From: Saxidomus purpurata
Lineage: Eukaryota > Mollusca > Bivalvia > Venerida > Veneridae
DNA length: 64,000 bases
Reading direction: 5' to 3'
NCBI GenBank assembly: GCA_022818135.1
Contig: JAFMSR010000008.1
Location: 14,074,041 to 14,138,040, forward strand
A program made the position numbers and the translations under genes. Positions within the stretch are counted from its first letter, which is position 1, and every line of letters starts with the position of its first letter. This document shows positions 24,401 through 35,780 of this stretch, one piece after another. Below the pieces are notes generated by a model that was not told the origin of the DNA, made no database searches, and was given only the letters and a program-made list of their open reading frames with translations.

Positions 24401-25330
24401 TGTAAAGTACCCTGCTGACGACCACATAATCGGCATGTTCAATAAATAAAAACATTAATTAGTGTAAGTTACCCTGCTGACGACCACATAGTCGGCATGA
24501 TCCTTTAATAAAAACATCAATTTGTGTAAAGTATCCTGCTGACGACCACATAGTCGGTATCATAATAAAACATCAATTGTGTAAAGTACCCTTCTGACGA
24601 CCATGTGGGGGGGGATTATCAGTACCGGGCGGGCATGTTCAATAAATAAAAACATCAATTTGTGTAAAGTACCCTTGCTGACGACCACATAGTCGGCATT
24701 TTCAATAAATAAAAACATCAATTTGTGTAAGTTACCCTGCTGACGACCACATAGTCGGCATGATCCTTAAATAAAAACATCAATTTGTGTAAGTTACCCT
24801 GCTGACGACCACATAGTCGGCATGTTCAACAAATAAAAACATCAATTTGTGTAAAGTACCCTTCTGACGACCACATACTCGGCATTTTCAATAAATAAAA
24901 ACATCAATTTGTGTAAGTTACCCTGCTGACGACCACATAGTCGGCATGTTCAACAAATAAAAACATTAATTCGTGTAAAGTACCCTTCTGACGACCACAT
25001 AGTCGGCATGTTCAACAAATAAAAACATCAATTTGTGTAAAGTACCCTTCTGACGACCACATAGTCGGCATGTTCAATAAATAAAAACATTAATTAGTGT
25101 AAAGTACCCTGCTGACGACCACATAGTCGGCATGTTCAACAAATAAAAACATCAAATTGTGTAAAGTACCCAGCTGACGACCACATAGTCGGTATGTTCA
25201 ATAAATAAAAACATTAATCAGTGTAAAGTACCCTGCTGACGACCACACAGTCGGCATGTTCAATAATAAAAACATTAATTCGTGTAAAGTACCTTGCTGA
25301 AGACCACATAGTCAGCATTTTCAATGATAC
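21430..25330 (-). repeat. ~62-bp exon-derived minisatellite (left arm)
   Basis: More than 60 monomers of 61-63 bp carry CTGCTGACGACCACATAGTC, GGCATTTTCAATAAATAAAA and ACATTAATTAGTGTAAGTTA. Read on the minus strand each intact monomer is ATGCCGACTATGTGGTCGTC then AGCAGGGTAACTT, i.e. MPTMWSSAG followed at once by a GT donor-like site. The array sits between diverged single modules of the same type (21230-21330 and 25350-26330), so it looks like local amplification of one mini-exon. One monomer near 24600 is disrupted by a run of eight G. Confidence 0.95.
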
Positions 25331-28300
25331 TGAATCATAATCAGCATGTTAAATAAATGTAAAGATTTGATTATTCTGCCGACGACCAATGTTTCGGCAT
25401 GTTGGAGCAGCTTGAATTAAAATCAGCATGTTCATTTTAAATGTCAAGTAAGTAAATCTAAACTACCCTGCTGAAGACAAGTGCGCTATAATTAGCATTT
25501 TCAAAACAGTTAGTAAAAGTCTAAATAGCCCTTCCGACGAGAAATGAGACTGCATTTTCAATCATTATCAGTATGGTCAACAAATGTAAGATAAGCTTAA
25601 AGTATCCTGATTGAAACCGTTCGCAATTGTAACTAATCAGTCTGTCGACATTTTCGACCAATATGTATCGTTATCAACATGTTCAATAATTACAAAGTAA
25701 CTTAGTCGAAGGTAGGTTAGGCATTTATGACGAGAATTATCTTCAGTATCAGCATATTAAATAAATCAGTCTTAAATATACTGAGAACGTCCAGTTTGTC
25801 GGCATTTTTAATCTTAAAACTAACCTAAATATAGTCGAAGGTTGCGAGAATCAAAATCACATGTGCACCATAGATAGGTAAAGGGAGGTAATAATATCTT
25901 TTCAAACTTGAATTTTTAATGAATTCCATCTAAATATATAATATTTAATGCAAATATTTCACAAATATGATATAATAGGTCTTATATTTATATCTTTCTG
26001 TAGGCAAAGTATGTGTATCAATTTTTTACTTATGATAAAAGTACTATCTTGGTTGGGCAACCAGGATAGGGAAATCAAATTTTAAAAATACCTCCAGTGA
26101 AAATCTTACTTGAATTAAGCGCTAAGTGAACATAAATGAGTGTAAATGATCAGATGTTAAAGTTTCAAACAAATCTGTTACATGACCAAATTCCAGTTAT
26201 ATACCTTTAAACTTAACAGTCAAAATGATGGAAGAAAATAAGTTAAAATTACCATTACCGACGACTGCTAGTGTGTCGGCTTGTTTGACATGTTTATGTC
26301 ATAATCAGCATGCTTGATAAATGTGCAAATACCTAAGTTTAAACTAACCTGTTGTTGTTATGGTGTCTGCCTTTTCCATCAATGTAGACTATGATCAACG
26401 TGCACTTCCGTCTGGTCAGACGAAAACTAATCGATCATCCCTGTAAATCTGTCGTTAGCTTTACCAACTTGAAAACATCTTACTAGTGAGTGCAGTGTGG
26501 AACATACTACCAAGAATCAGGTGACACAATAAGATAAACATAAACGTACCAGTTAAATGCAAATAAGTCTGTACTTGCGACCGGTGTAGACCATGATCAA
26601 CATACACCTCCATGTGGTTAAATGGTAATCGGCTGAATTAACACTTCCATTCTGTCATAAGACTGTATACCTGGAAATACGATTAAAATACAGAGTGACA
26701 AGTAATGGGAGAACAAGAAAGTAAAGATGTTTTTACGAAGGTATTTAAGGAAACATTCAGGAACACACAAAAGCCAGTAAACTTGGCAAAACCTATTTTC
26801 ATACTTACTATAAGGCAATTGCATGCCCTAAATCCAAAACGTATTGAATACTCAATGCTATATTAGTACCTAAGCGCAAAACATTTCGTTTTTTGCAATT
26901 GTTTGTTTTACACTAAGGGCACAAATACTTAACCAATCTACAGAATATCACATGATACTAGTACATGTACATACAGCCGAGTGCGGAAACAACCAAAAAC
27001 AAAACACTGGTGGTAAGTATGATAAATCAATAGAAGATAAACAAGAATTAACGTACCAGTTAAAGGCAACAGAGTTTGAGTTTTGCTACCAGTGTAGATA
27101 ATGATCGGCATGCATCTCGGTGTGTTCAGGAAGCAAACAGCTGAACCAAAGGTTCCATTCTGTCATAAGCTCTACACTCTAATATTGTGTACCTGTAAGT
27201 ATGTTTTTTTAATTAAAGGAAACTGTGACCCATACACGACAGTAAAAGTAATTTAACAAAGGTATTTTAGTAAACATTCAAGAGCACACAAAACTCGAAA
27301 CAAAACTTATTTTCATAATAACTGCATATTCTAAAACTTAAACTCTATATGTCATTGAGTACTTAAGCAATGTAAAGCCATGGTAACGTTTTATTATACA
27401 ATAAAAATCTAATCTACAGAATATCCAATTATATAAGTACATAAATCCGAGTCTGGAAACAAGCAAAAACAATCGTTACACTTTTAGTGACAAGTGAGTT
27501 AAGTAAACATATTCAGCTGATACAATGTAAGATAAAGATAAACGTACCAGTTTAAGGTTTGCGACCAGTGTAGATCATGATCGACATGTATCTCTGAGTG
27601 GTAAGGAGGCAAACAGCTGAATCAACGTTTCCATTCTGTCATAAGCTTTTTCACTCGAACATTGTGTTCCTGTAAATATGTTTTGTTAAATAACTTGGAG
27701 ACAAGAATAATTAAATGGGACCCATACATGAGAGTAAAGATGATTTCACGAACATTTACAATAAATATTCGAGAAAACACAAAAGCTCGAACAAAACTTT
27801 TTTTCATAATAACAATAAGGCTTGGAGACAAGAATAATTAAATGGGACCCATACATGAGAGTAAAGATGATTTCACGAACATTTACAATAAATATTCGAG
27901 AAAACACAAAAGCTCGAACAAAACTTTTTTTCATAATAACAATAAGGCAACTGCATATCCTATAACTAAAACGTGATGAATGCATATTTAAATACTCTAT
28001 GCTTTATTCGGGTGATAAATCTTAACCTAATCTATAACTAGTACATGTACATTATGCTGAACCTGGATACAACCAAGAACAAATTTGGTTACCGAATCTT
28101 TACCGAATCTTTATCACATTGGCGACAAGTGAGTTCAGTGTGGAACATATTCAGCTGATACAATCAATGTAAAATAAACAAGCATTAACGTACCAGTTAA
28201 AGGTAACTGAGTCTGTATTTGCGACCAGTGTAGATCATGATCGGCTGAATCAACAATAAAGTCATAATTCTGTCATTAGCTTTCCACTGGAATATCGTGA

Positions 28301-28430
28301 ACCTGTAAAAATACTTTTTAATTACATGTACAGGAAACTTGGACCGATACACGAGAGTAAAGGTGATTTCAAAATGATATTTTAGCAATCATTTATCAAC
28401 ACACAAACCTCGAAACAAAACCTTTTTTCC
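25331..28430 (-). repeat. exon-like module array, proximal part (left arm)
   Basis: Diverged modules lie on the minus strand near 25390, 25470, 25530, 25640, 26260, 26390, 26590, 27100, 27585 and 28230. Their boundaries are clearer in the right arm at 43.7-46.5 kb. Modules are separated by AT-rich intron-like spacers of roughly 300-500 bp nearest 28 kb and less toward the minisatellite. No continuous reading frame joins them. Confidence 0.6.
27694..27947. repeat. 127-bp direct duplication, left arm only
   Basis: CTTGGAGACAAGAATAATTA begins a 127-bp unit at 27694 and again at 27821. The right arm has one copy (about 44040-44160). It duplicates the spacer upstream of one exon-like module. Confidence 0.9.
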
Positions 28431-30259
28431 TAAATTTTGGCACATAAGCAAATAGCTGTTATGGCTATTAGATTGTTTTTACTTCTTGAAAGTTTTTCGG
28501 GCATCACATATATTATCATTATCAAAATATCTAATAGAGTTAATGTTTAATTTACATCATTACTTGCACATATTAGCATTTATTTGCAATCTATTCAAAG
28601 CTAAAATCACTGCATTAAAAAAACACCCTTGAAAACCCCAGTTCCAAATTCAAAAGATATTGTAACATTTGGCCTAAAACGTGCTCGGACCAACCCAGTC
28701 ATTTGGCCTAATTACTAAAAAACAAAGCAATCAAATTTACATTAATCATTATTTTTGTCGATTTAGAATAATGAAGTATCAACAATCTAATCAAGGAGAA
28801 TATTGAATCTAACAAACCACGTAGAATAACAGAATGTTTGGAAAATGCAAATTTAAATGATAAACATTTTATACAGTAAGATTACCTTCCTTTCACCAAG
28901 AGAATGTTCGTGTGAATAAAAAGTCAAAAACGGGATCAATAGTGAGACGTTATTGTTAAATACTTAAAACTGCTCACCGCCATACATGGTGTTGTATCTG
29001 TGCATTGTATTCTATTCAACGCTTCATTCATGATGCTCCGTGACATTTACTCTGAAACCCTACGGATATTGTTGGCTGGGAACAGGGTATGAGGCAACAA
29101 AGAGGGTAACACAAAACGGAATTAAACAAGTAAAATGGACAATACTCTTTCGATATCATTTTATTCCCTACAGGAAACCTGAAATATTTATCAACATTCC
29201 ATCCGGAGCAACAGGGTATTTTCTACGGAAATCACCGAACTTCTCAACTGTGCAAGAATAAGCCAATTAATTATCAAACCACTGTGATTTCCGCCAACAT
29301 TGAAAGTACTAACGGCATGTGTGTAACGCAGTGCTGAGGATTAGCAAATTACTTAAAATAAAAGTTCAAGCTCAGTACAAGTCCCAGTTTAAATATTCTT
29401 GAAATGTAAATTTCTCTCTTGAATTTAACATTCAGCATAAAGCGCAGTTGGTGAATGAAACTAGGCATATTTCACACGTTTTAACTTTTTTATTTTATTA
29501 GCGAAATAACTTTAATATAAGAAACAGCGCTCACTACCTAACTTGAGGAACATAACTTCTTTTCCTGGTAACTGCAGAAGTTAGAAACAATCTCACGCAT
29601 ATTTAGAGTAAGCAAGGAAATGCTGCGAGTATGCAGAAGACGTAAGAACTTGCCGAACCTGGAACAGACCAAGTACACCCGTCCATTGCAGAGAGGAGGA
29701 ACCATTACACACTATACAACTGGCAGTATAATGTGTAACATGTAATATATCATTTTCGATAAATAATTATATAAAATATTTTTTAAAGGCTGTAAAAGTA
29801 TGCCATACCGAAATGCACTTTAGTGTGTTAAGTGCCACTGAAATTTTACAGATATAAAATTCGCCAAATTAAATCATATCGAACTCTGGTTTTCTTTACA
29901 AAAACAAACTGGAAGGGTTCGATATCGCTAGATTTGATTATGCAAAATAAGTATCAGACGCCTGTAGGATTATTTGTACACCATGGATAATCAACAAAGC
30001 CGTTCATATTCGGTACCAGAAAATAAAATACTGTAAACCAATCAACCTTTGAGCCAAGTGATGTTTGCGTTAAGTCAATGTTGGACCGATTTGAGGAAAT
30101 ACCGAAAACAAATTGCACAAGAAAATAAGACGATATACAGTACAGTTCGATTTCTAGGTCATACGTGTTTTTGTACTTTTAAAATAGACTGCTCCAGTGC
30201 CCAGGTAAGTCAGGTCAATCAATTTTAATGTATACCAGTAGTTTTGGTACGGTGCAACA
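28431..30259. other. no supported gene; one frame conserved between arms
   Basis: A 73-codon plus-strand frame at 29040-29261 is kept in the right arm (42595-42816) with few changes. On the opposite strand a stretch reads FGDFRRKYPVAPDGMLINI, which looks protein-like but soon meets stops. It could be a relic exon. I do not assign a function. Confidence 0.25.
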
Positions 30260-30342
30260 CTGGCCGCGTGGTTAAAACCGAGATATTTGAGCGTATAATA
30301 TTGTACTGTGTTACTTAAAGTTGCTGGTTCGAGCCCTAGTAT
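30260..30342 (+). mobile_element. tRNA-like element with long variable arm (Leu/Ser type)
   Basis: GGCCGCGTGGTTAAAACCGA resembles a class II tRNA D-arm region, and GCTGGTTCGAGCCCTAG is a good T-arm. The middle is degenerate. The mirror copy is at 41484-41563 on the minus strand. Likely a SINE head. Confidence 0.5.
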
Positions 30343-30371
30343 GACTAAATATTTTTTTCTTCGCTTTTTTC

Positions 30372-30635
30372 TTGCTGAAGTCAAATCTTTTTCATTTAGT
30401 CATATTTTATCAGCAAAAGAAATGTCGGCGTAAATTGTCCTGTAGTATGGTACCGATGGCAACATACAACCACTTAAATTGCCATCTTCTCTTTTATAAA
30501 AAAAGTGGCCGATATATCACATCTAACATAACTTTTAAAACGGAAGATCTTCAGATCAAAGAATGTCACACGAATACTGGTATTTCTAGCTTGAATTCAT
30601 TATATTGCTTTAACGAAGAACCAACAACAAGTTAA
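30372..30635 (+). other. 87-codon frame conserved in both arms, unrecognised
   Basis: The matching frame at 41188-41451 on the minus strand differs by only two residues. I see no motif, and recent duplication alone explains the conservation, so I do not call it a gene. Confidence 0.2.
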
Positions 30636-31133
30636 GATAAACCAGAAAGTTAATGTAACTGAAATGACGTATATTTTGCCGTGTTTTGTGTCGACGTCAT
30701 GTGTTGTCCCTAAAGAGACTATAAACACGAATAAAACAAGAGCTGTCGACAAGACAGCACGTTCGACTATTGTGTTGCTTGCTAATAAAACAGAACTAGC
30801 AAAACAAAATTCCGCTAACTAGATCTATTAAGTATGAACTCGGAAAGTTGAATCATAAACAAAGTCGAAATCTATCTCTATATATTTAATTTTTGGTAAA
30901 TTAATTGTTTAATACAAAATGTACCCCTGAACATTGCTAAGTCTGATATAACTACCATAAGTGGTTACTGAGATGTGTGCATGAAAGTACCTTGCATGCT
31001 AAACTTTAACCAAATTTTCAAAGTAAAACAAGGGCCATAATTTGTACTAAATTTAAACAAGAGTTATCTTTCTTGACTGTGTGACACCACTTAAAACATT
31101 GACAAAGTTTCAAGTCAATATCATAAGTGGTTA

Positions 31134-31856
31134 CAGTAAACTCCGTATATTGACTCCGGATATAACGTAACTTCGGATATAACGAACAGCTTTTTTTGGC
31201 CCGATTTTTTCCCTTTTTTGTTGAATGTAAAAAATATAGGGTTATATCGTATTCCTGTTATAAGGAAACTTCGGATATAAGGAACAATATTTTCTGGCCA
31301 AACAATGAAAAATGTACAATAAAGTGATCGTATATATCGAACTGCAAATATGTTCCGAAAAGTTAAAAAACATTCTGTTGATTTTGCATTTTTCTTTTGT
31401 CGTCTGCATTGTATTTTTCATAGCGCACTTGTAGTTAATCTTCATTAAGGTAAATCATTACACACATGTAGTTAACTAGTTAAATGAAAATACAAATATA
31501 ATTGCTGCATGTAAGTGCGATATTCAGGTAAAATGTAGATGTGTTAAATCGCAGATTGGGAAATACCTTGGTAAATATTTCAAGTTATGGCAAGTGAGCA
31601 AAAATCAGCTTTATTTCTTCAATTGGTGTTTATATAGACGGAGTTTTGAAAGTTCTGTCCGTTCTTAAAACATTAACATTTGTACATGTATCATGGAGAA
31701 AAAACATAAAACGCTCACATTAGAAAATAAATTAACAGTTATCTATAACTCTTCAAAAAGGAGGTATGAACATCAAAAACAACTATAAATTGATGGTTCA
31801 GATTTCATTACTTTAAAATACTTGTTCGATATATATTTTAGTTCGATATATATACT
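31134..31856 (+). mobile_element. pogo/Tigger-like DNA transposon remnant (left arm, truncated)
   Basis: Begins CAGTAAACTCCG directly after TA, with subterminal GGATATAACGTAACTTCGGA motifs. The TIR sequence and TA target site are typical of the pogo branch of Tc1/mariner. A relic of the transposase start lies inside (31693-31788). The other end falls in the gap; complete copies are at 38872-39724 and 39826-40687. Confidence 0.75.
31693..31788 (+). pseudogene. pogo/Tigger transposase N-terminal relic
   Basis: A 31-codon frame begins MEKKHKTLTLENKLTVIYNS. The basic stretch plus TLTLENKLTVI matches the first helix region of the CENP-B N-terminal DNA-binding domain found at the start of Tigger-type transposases. 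The frame then stops, and no DDE domain is present in the remaining ~65 bp before the gap or in the complete right-arm copies. It is therefore a dead, internally deleted (MITE-like) derivative. The counterpart at 39994-40089 is also open. The one at about 39037-39131 has one A missing from the AAAAAA run, causing a frameshift. Confidence 0.6.
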
Positions 31857-32356
31857 NNNNNNNNNNNNNNNNNNNNNNNNNNNNNNNNNNNNNNNNNNNN
31901 NNNNNNNNNNNNNNNNNNNNNNNNNNNNNNNNNNNNNNNNNNNNNNNNNNNNNNNNNNNNNNNNNNNNNNNNNNNNNNNNNNNNNNNNNNNNNNNNNNNN
32001 NNNNNNNNNNNNNNNNNNNNNNNNNNNNNNNNNNNNNNNNNNNNNNNNNNNNNNNNNNNNNNNNNNNNNNNNNNNNNNNNNNNNNNNNNNNNNNNNNNNN
32101 NNNNNNNNNNNNNNNNNNNNNNNNNNNNNNNNNNNNNNNNNNNNNNNNNNNNNNNNNNNNNNNNNNNNNNNNNNNNNNNNNNNNNNNNNNNNNNNNNNNN
32201 NNNNNNNNNNNNNNNNNNNNNNNNNNNNNNNNNNNNNNNNNNNNNNNNNNNNNNNNNNNNNNNNNNNNNNNNNNNNNNNNNNNNNNNNNNNNNNNNNNNN
32301 NNNNNNNNNNNNNNNNNNNNNNNNNNNNNNNNNNNNNNNNNNNNNNNNNNNNNNNN
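31857..32356. other. assembly gap, exactly 500 N
   Basis: Fixed 500-N scaffolding gap located inside the pogo element. The right arm has two tandem copies of that element, a plausible cause of the assembly break. Everything left of this gap belongs to a different contig from the spacer and the right arm. Confidence 0.99.
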
Positions 32357-32408
32357 ATCCTTAGTTCGTCCGTATGGCCGTCTAGACGAATTATTTAAAC
32401 CCATTTTG

Positions 32409-33034
32409 GAATGCAGATCAGATGACGATCTACGATCTAGATCTGCATTTTCGAATGTAGATGTGATGTTGATCTACGATCTAGATCTACATTCTCGAAT
32501 GCAGATATGATGTTGATCTACGATCTAGATCTGCATTCTCGAATGCATATCGATGTCGATGTACGATCTTTGTTTGCATTCTTGATTGCAGATCAGATGT
32601 TGATCTACGATCTAGATCTGCATTCTCGATTGCAGATCTGATGTTGATCTACGATCTAGATCTGCATTTTCGAATGCAGATCTCATGTCGATGTACGATC
32701 TTTGTTTGCATTCTTGATTGCAGATCAGATGTTGATCTACGATCTAGATCTGCATTCTCATTCAGATAAGATCTACCATCTAGATCTGCATTTTCGAATG
32801 TAGATGTGATGTGGATCTACGATCTAGATCTGCAGTATCGAATGCATATCGATGTCGATGTACGATCTTTGTTTGCATTCTTGATTGCAGATCTGATGTT
32901 GATCTACGATATAGATCTGCATTCTAGATTTATTTGAATGCATATCTAATGACGAACTCCGATCTAGATATGCAGTACGAAGGAATGCAGATCTAATGTC
33001 GATGTACGATCTCAGAGCCAACTTCACAGACTTA
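32409..33034. repeat. 43/44-bp palindromic satellite array (copy 2)
   Basis: About 14 monomers of the family at 1-1890, more diverged (TCTCGAATGC and TTCGATTGC ends, a CGATCTTTGTTTGCATTC variant). It ends with the same diverged last monomers (CAGTACGAAGGAATGCAGAT) and the same 20-bp flank GAGCCAACTTCACAGACTTA. A shared end and flank at two sites suggest the array travels inside a larger element. Confidence 0.95.
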
Positions 33035-33400
33035 TATAACGCAAAAAAGTTCTCGTTCGTGGTTTAAAAGGGTACCAGTATTATTGGTGCCCGTTTAGGT
33101 TAATTTATGTAGTCGCAGGGTATAAGTATTATTGGTTCCCTTTCTATTTCATTCTTACAAGTCCATTCGTTTAGTTGCATTCGTCTATATGCTTACTGCT
33201 ATTGACTATGTATAAATATATACACAAACACAGTAGTCAATGAAAATAAACGCTTAACATTTTCACTTAATCATATAGCGTATACACATATACACTAAGT
33301 ATTAATACGTATGTACTTATCAGTTTAACGTTGGCAATTATCATTAAGCATTCTAACGCAATACCGATGTGACGTCGTTTCTGATTGGTGACGTCGTTTA
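33035..33400. other. no gene; short inverted repeats
   Basis: Contains an ATTGACTATGTATAAATATA and ACACAGTAGTCAATG pair near 33200-33240 that can fold. No ORF of note. Confidence 0.4.
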
Positions 33401-33456
33401 AATTTGCGACTATTAAATAACGTATATATAGTCGCAAAATTCAAACGGCGTTCTAA
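33401..33456. repeat. small foldback related to the next element
   Basis: CGTTTAAATTTGCGACTAT is mirrored by ATAGTCGCAAAATTCAAACG. It shares the TTTGCGAC core with the larger foldback just downstream. Confidence 0.6.
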
Positions 33457-33488
33457 TTATCGCATTTAGACACACTGTGCGTTAGAAA

Positions 33489-33663
33489 AGGGATAACTAT
33501 TTAGTGATTTTGATATTTGCGACCGTATATACGGTTTTAATGGTCGCAAACAGTTTTAACAGCCGGCCGGCTGGCGCGTCGCCGTTAAAAATATTTGCGA
33601 CCACACCATTAAAAACCGTATATACAGTCGCAAATATCAAAATTACAAAACAGTTATTCCTAT
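33489..33663. mobile_element. foldback element (~175 bp)
   Basis: Nearly the whole element is one inverted repeat. GATTTTGATATTTGCGAC and CGTATATACGGTTTTAATGG on the left are mirrored by CCATTAAAAACCGTATATAC and GTCGCAAATATCAAAATTAC on the right. A GC-rich loop contains AGCCGGCCGGCTGG. This looks like a foldback-type MITE. The palindrome keeps both strands open in places, producing a meaningless 60-codon ORF. Confidence 0.75.
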
Positions 33664-33816
33664 AATGAATGGAAGGCAACTAAAAGTTGTACGCATACAC
33701 GATGCAGTAGTCAATTATAAGTAGGCACAAATCAATTGCACATAGGCACTTGTCATTTAGACAAATACAGTTGTCAGTTACATGAACAGAATATTTACTT
33801 AAATGATTTCCATAGA

Positions 33817-34084
33817 ATTGACAAGATACTCTATTTTTCGTGCAATATGTATCGATAAACACCAAGATATTTAGTGGGAAACTTCACTTGTCATCCAATG
33901 AACAGGTCTTATTTTACAATGTTAACCATCAGGCGAACTGATGTAGGATAAAGACAAAAAGATCTGCCAACTAACACAAGGAGGACCCCCTTTTCAAACG
34001 ACGGTTTATTCTGTTTAAAAACAGTACTCATGCGAGAATAAAGAAATAAAAGCCTAAGGTGCATGTCTTTCCTAGGTGAAAATG
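33817..34084. repeat. dispersed repeat, spacer copy
   Basis: Same block as 8148-8414 and 63746-64000, in the orientation of the right-arm copy. It is more diverged from both than they are from each other. Confidence 0.85.
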
Positions 34085-34198
34085 GTTCGCAGTTAAAGGA
34101 TTGTGACTCGCATAATCCATAAATCTATAATATATTGCTCAATTACGATCTTTGAAATCGTGAATAAGAAAAAGTTTCGATAGAAAAAAACAACAAAC

Positions 34199-35780
34199 TA
34201 CTGCCAACTTCATCATTTTGCTACTACAGCTACAGCTACTGCCAACTTCGAGTTTTTGCTACTGCTACTGCCAGCTACTGCTACTGCTAGCTACGCTCCT
34301 CACGTTTGCCGCGCCGCGGTTTCACGATACGTAATGCTACGCTACCTGTGGCTACTGCAATGTCAACTTCACGCTTTTGCTACGCCTGCTGCCTGCTGCT
34401 GCTACTGATTTTCACGATTTTGCTACTGCAACTGCCAGCTGTATACTGCTACTTCCATTTCACCCGCTACTGTAAGCTACTGCTACTGCCAACTTAACGT
34501 TTTTACTACTGCTAGCTACTGCTACTGCTAGCTACTGCTACTGCCAACTTCACGTTTTTATTACTGCTACTGCCAGCTACTGCTACTGCCAACTTAACGA
34601 TTTTGCTACTGATACTGCTAACTACTGCTATTGCCAACTTCACGTTTTTGCTACTGCTACTGCTAGCTACTGCTACTGACAATTTCACGATTTTGTTTTT
34701 GCTACTGTCAGCTACTTCAATTGCCAACTTCACGTTTTTGCTACTGCTACTGCTAGCTACTGCTATTGTCAACTTCACGCTTTTGCTACGCCTGCTGCCT
34801 GCTGCTGCTACTGATTTTCACGATTTTGCTACTGCAACTGCCAGCTGTATACTGTTACTTCCATTTCACCCGCTACTGTAAGCTACTGCTACTGCCAACT
34901 TAACGTTTTGACTACTGCTTCTGCTACTGCCAACTTCACGTTTTTGCTACTGCTACTGCTAGCTACTGCTACTGCTAGCTACTGCTACTGCCAACTTAAC
35001 GATTTTGCTACTGATACTGCTAACTACTGCTATTGCCAACTTAACGATTTTGCTACTGATACTGCTAACTACTGCTGTTGCCAACTTCACGTTTTTGCTA
35101 CTGCTACTGCTAGCTACTGCTACTGCCAACTTCACGTTTTTGCTACTGCTACTGCTACTGCCAACTTAACGATTTTGCTACTGATACTGCTAACTACTGC
35201 TACTGCCAACTTCACGTTTTTGCTACTGCTACTGCTAACTACTGCTACTGCCAACTTAACAATTTTGCTACTGCTACTGCTAGCTACTGCTACTGACAAT
35301 TTCACGATTTTGTTTTTGCTACTGTCAGCTACTTCAATTGCCAACTTCACGTTTTTGCTACTGCTACTGCTAGCTACTGCTACTGCCAACTTAACGATTT
35401 TGCTACTGATACTGCTAACTACTGCTATTGCCAACTTCACGTTTTTGCTACTGCTACTGCTAGCTACTGCTACTGCCAACTTAACGTTTTGCTACTGCTA
35501 CTGCTTCTGCCAACTTCACGTTTTTGCTACTGCTACTGCTAGCTACCTAACGTGCACTGTTAATGCAACTACTGCTACAGTTTGCTGCTAGCTACTGCTA
35601 CTGCCAACTTAACGTTTTGCTACTAACTGCTAACACTGCTACTGCCAACTTCACGTTTTTGCTACTGCTACTGCTTGCTACTGCTACTGACAATTTCACG
35701 ATTTTGTTTTTGCTACTGTCAGCTACTGCTACTTCCATTTCACCCGCTACTGCCAGCTACTGCTACTGACAACTTCACGT
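34199..35780. repeat. CTACTG-based composite minisatellite (~1.6 kb)
   Basis: Blocks of (GCTACT)n and GCTAGC alternate with CCAACTTCACGTTTTTGCTA or CCAACTTAACGATTTTGCTA in roughly 48-bp and shorter units. Near 34360-34480 and 34765-34900 a larger ~410-bp segment (CTACGCCTGCTGCCTGCTGC) is repeated, giving a higher-order structure. Long frames up to 227 codons exist on both strands and come from composition and periodicity. Confidence 0.93.

Larger units (their letters stand above)
8161..31856 (+). repeat. left arm of a ~24-kb inverted repeat
   Basis: This arm matches the reverse complement of about 39930-64000 throughout, with scattered substitutions and many repeat-length indels. As a sample, 12181-12240 is identical over all 60 bases to the reverse complement of 59922-59981. 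Its inner end is cut by the 500-N gap inside a pogo-like element. Its outer end cannot be defined because the right arm runs off the window at 64000, which pairs with 8161. Arm differences include a 127-bp and a 131-bp duplication present only here. Confidence 0.93.
30736..31856. mobile_element. dispersed element with AACAAGAGCTGTC terminus (truncated by gap)
   Basis: Starts AAACAAGAGCTGTCGACAAG and contains part of a ~190-bp internal repeat unit (AAGTGGTTAC.GAGAT, ACAAGGGCCATAATTTGTAC). The pogo-like element is nested inside. The full-length counterpart in the right arm spans 38387-41090. Here the N gap cuts it off. Confidence 0.55.

Noticed and set aside
21430..25330. CRISPR-like look of the regularly spaced ~62-bp repeats
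   Set aside because: Monomers are contiguous with no unique spacers, and the sequence is eukaryotic. It is a minisatellite.
31822..32404. 180- and 188-codon frames across the second gap
   Set aside because: Almost entirely N.
34512..35769. Frames up to 227 codons rich in LLLLLLATAT or SSSSSKNVKLA
   Set aside because: Low-complexity translation of the CTACTG array on either strand, not a gene.
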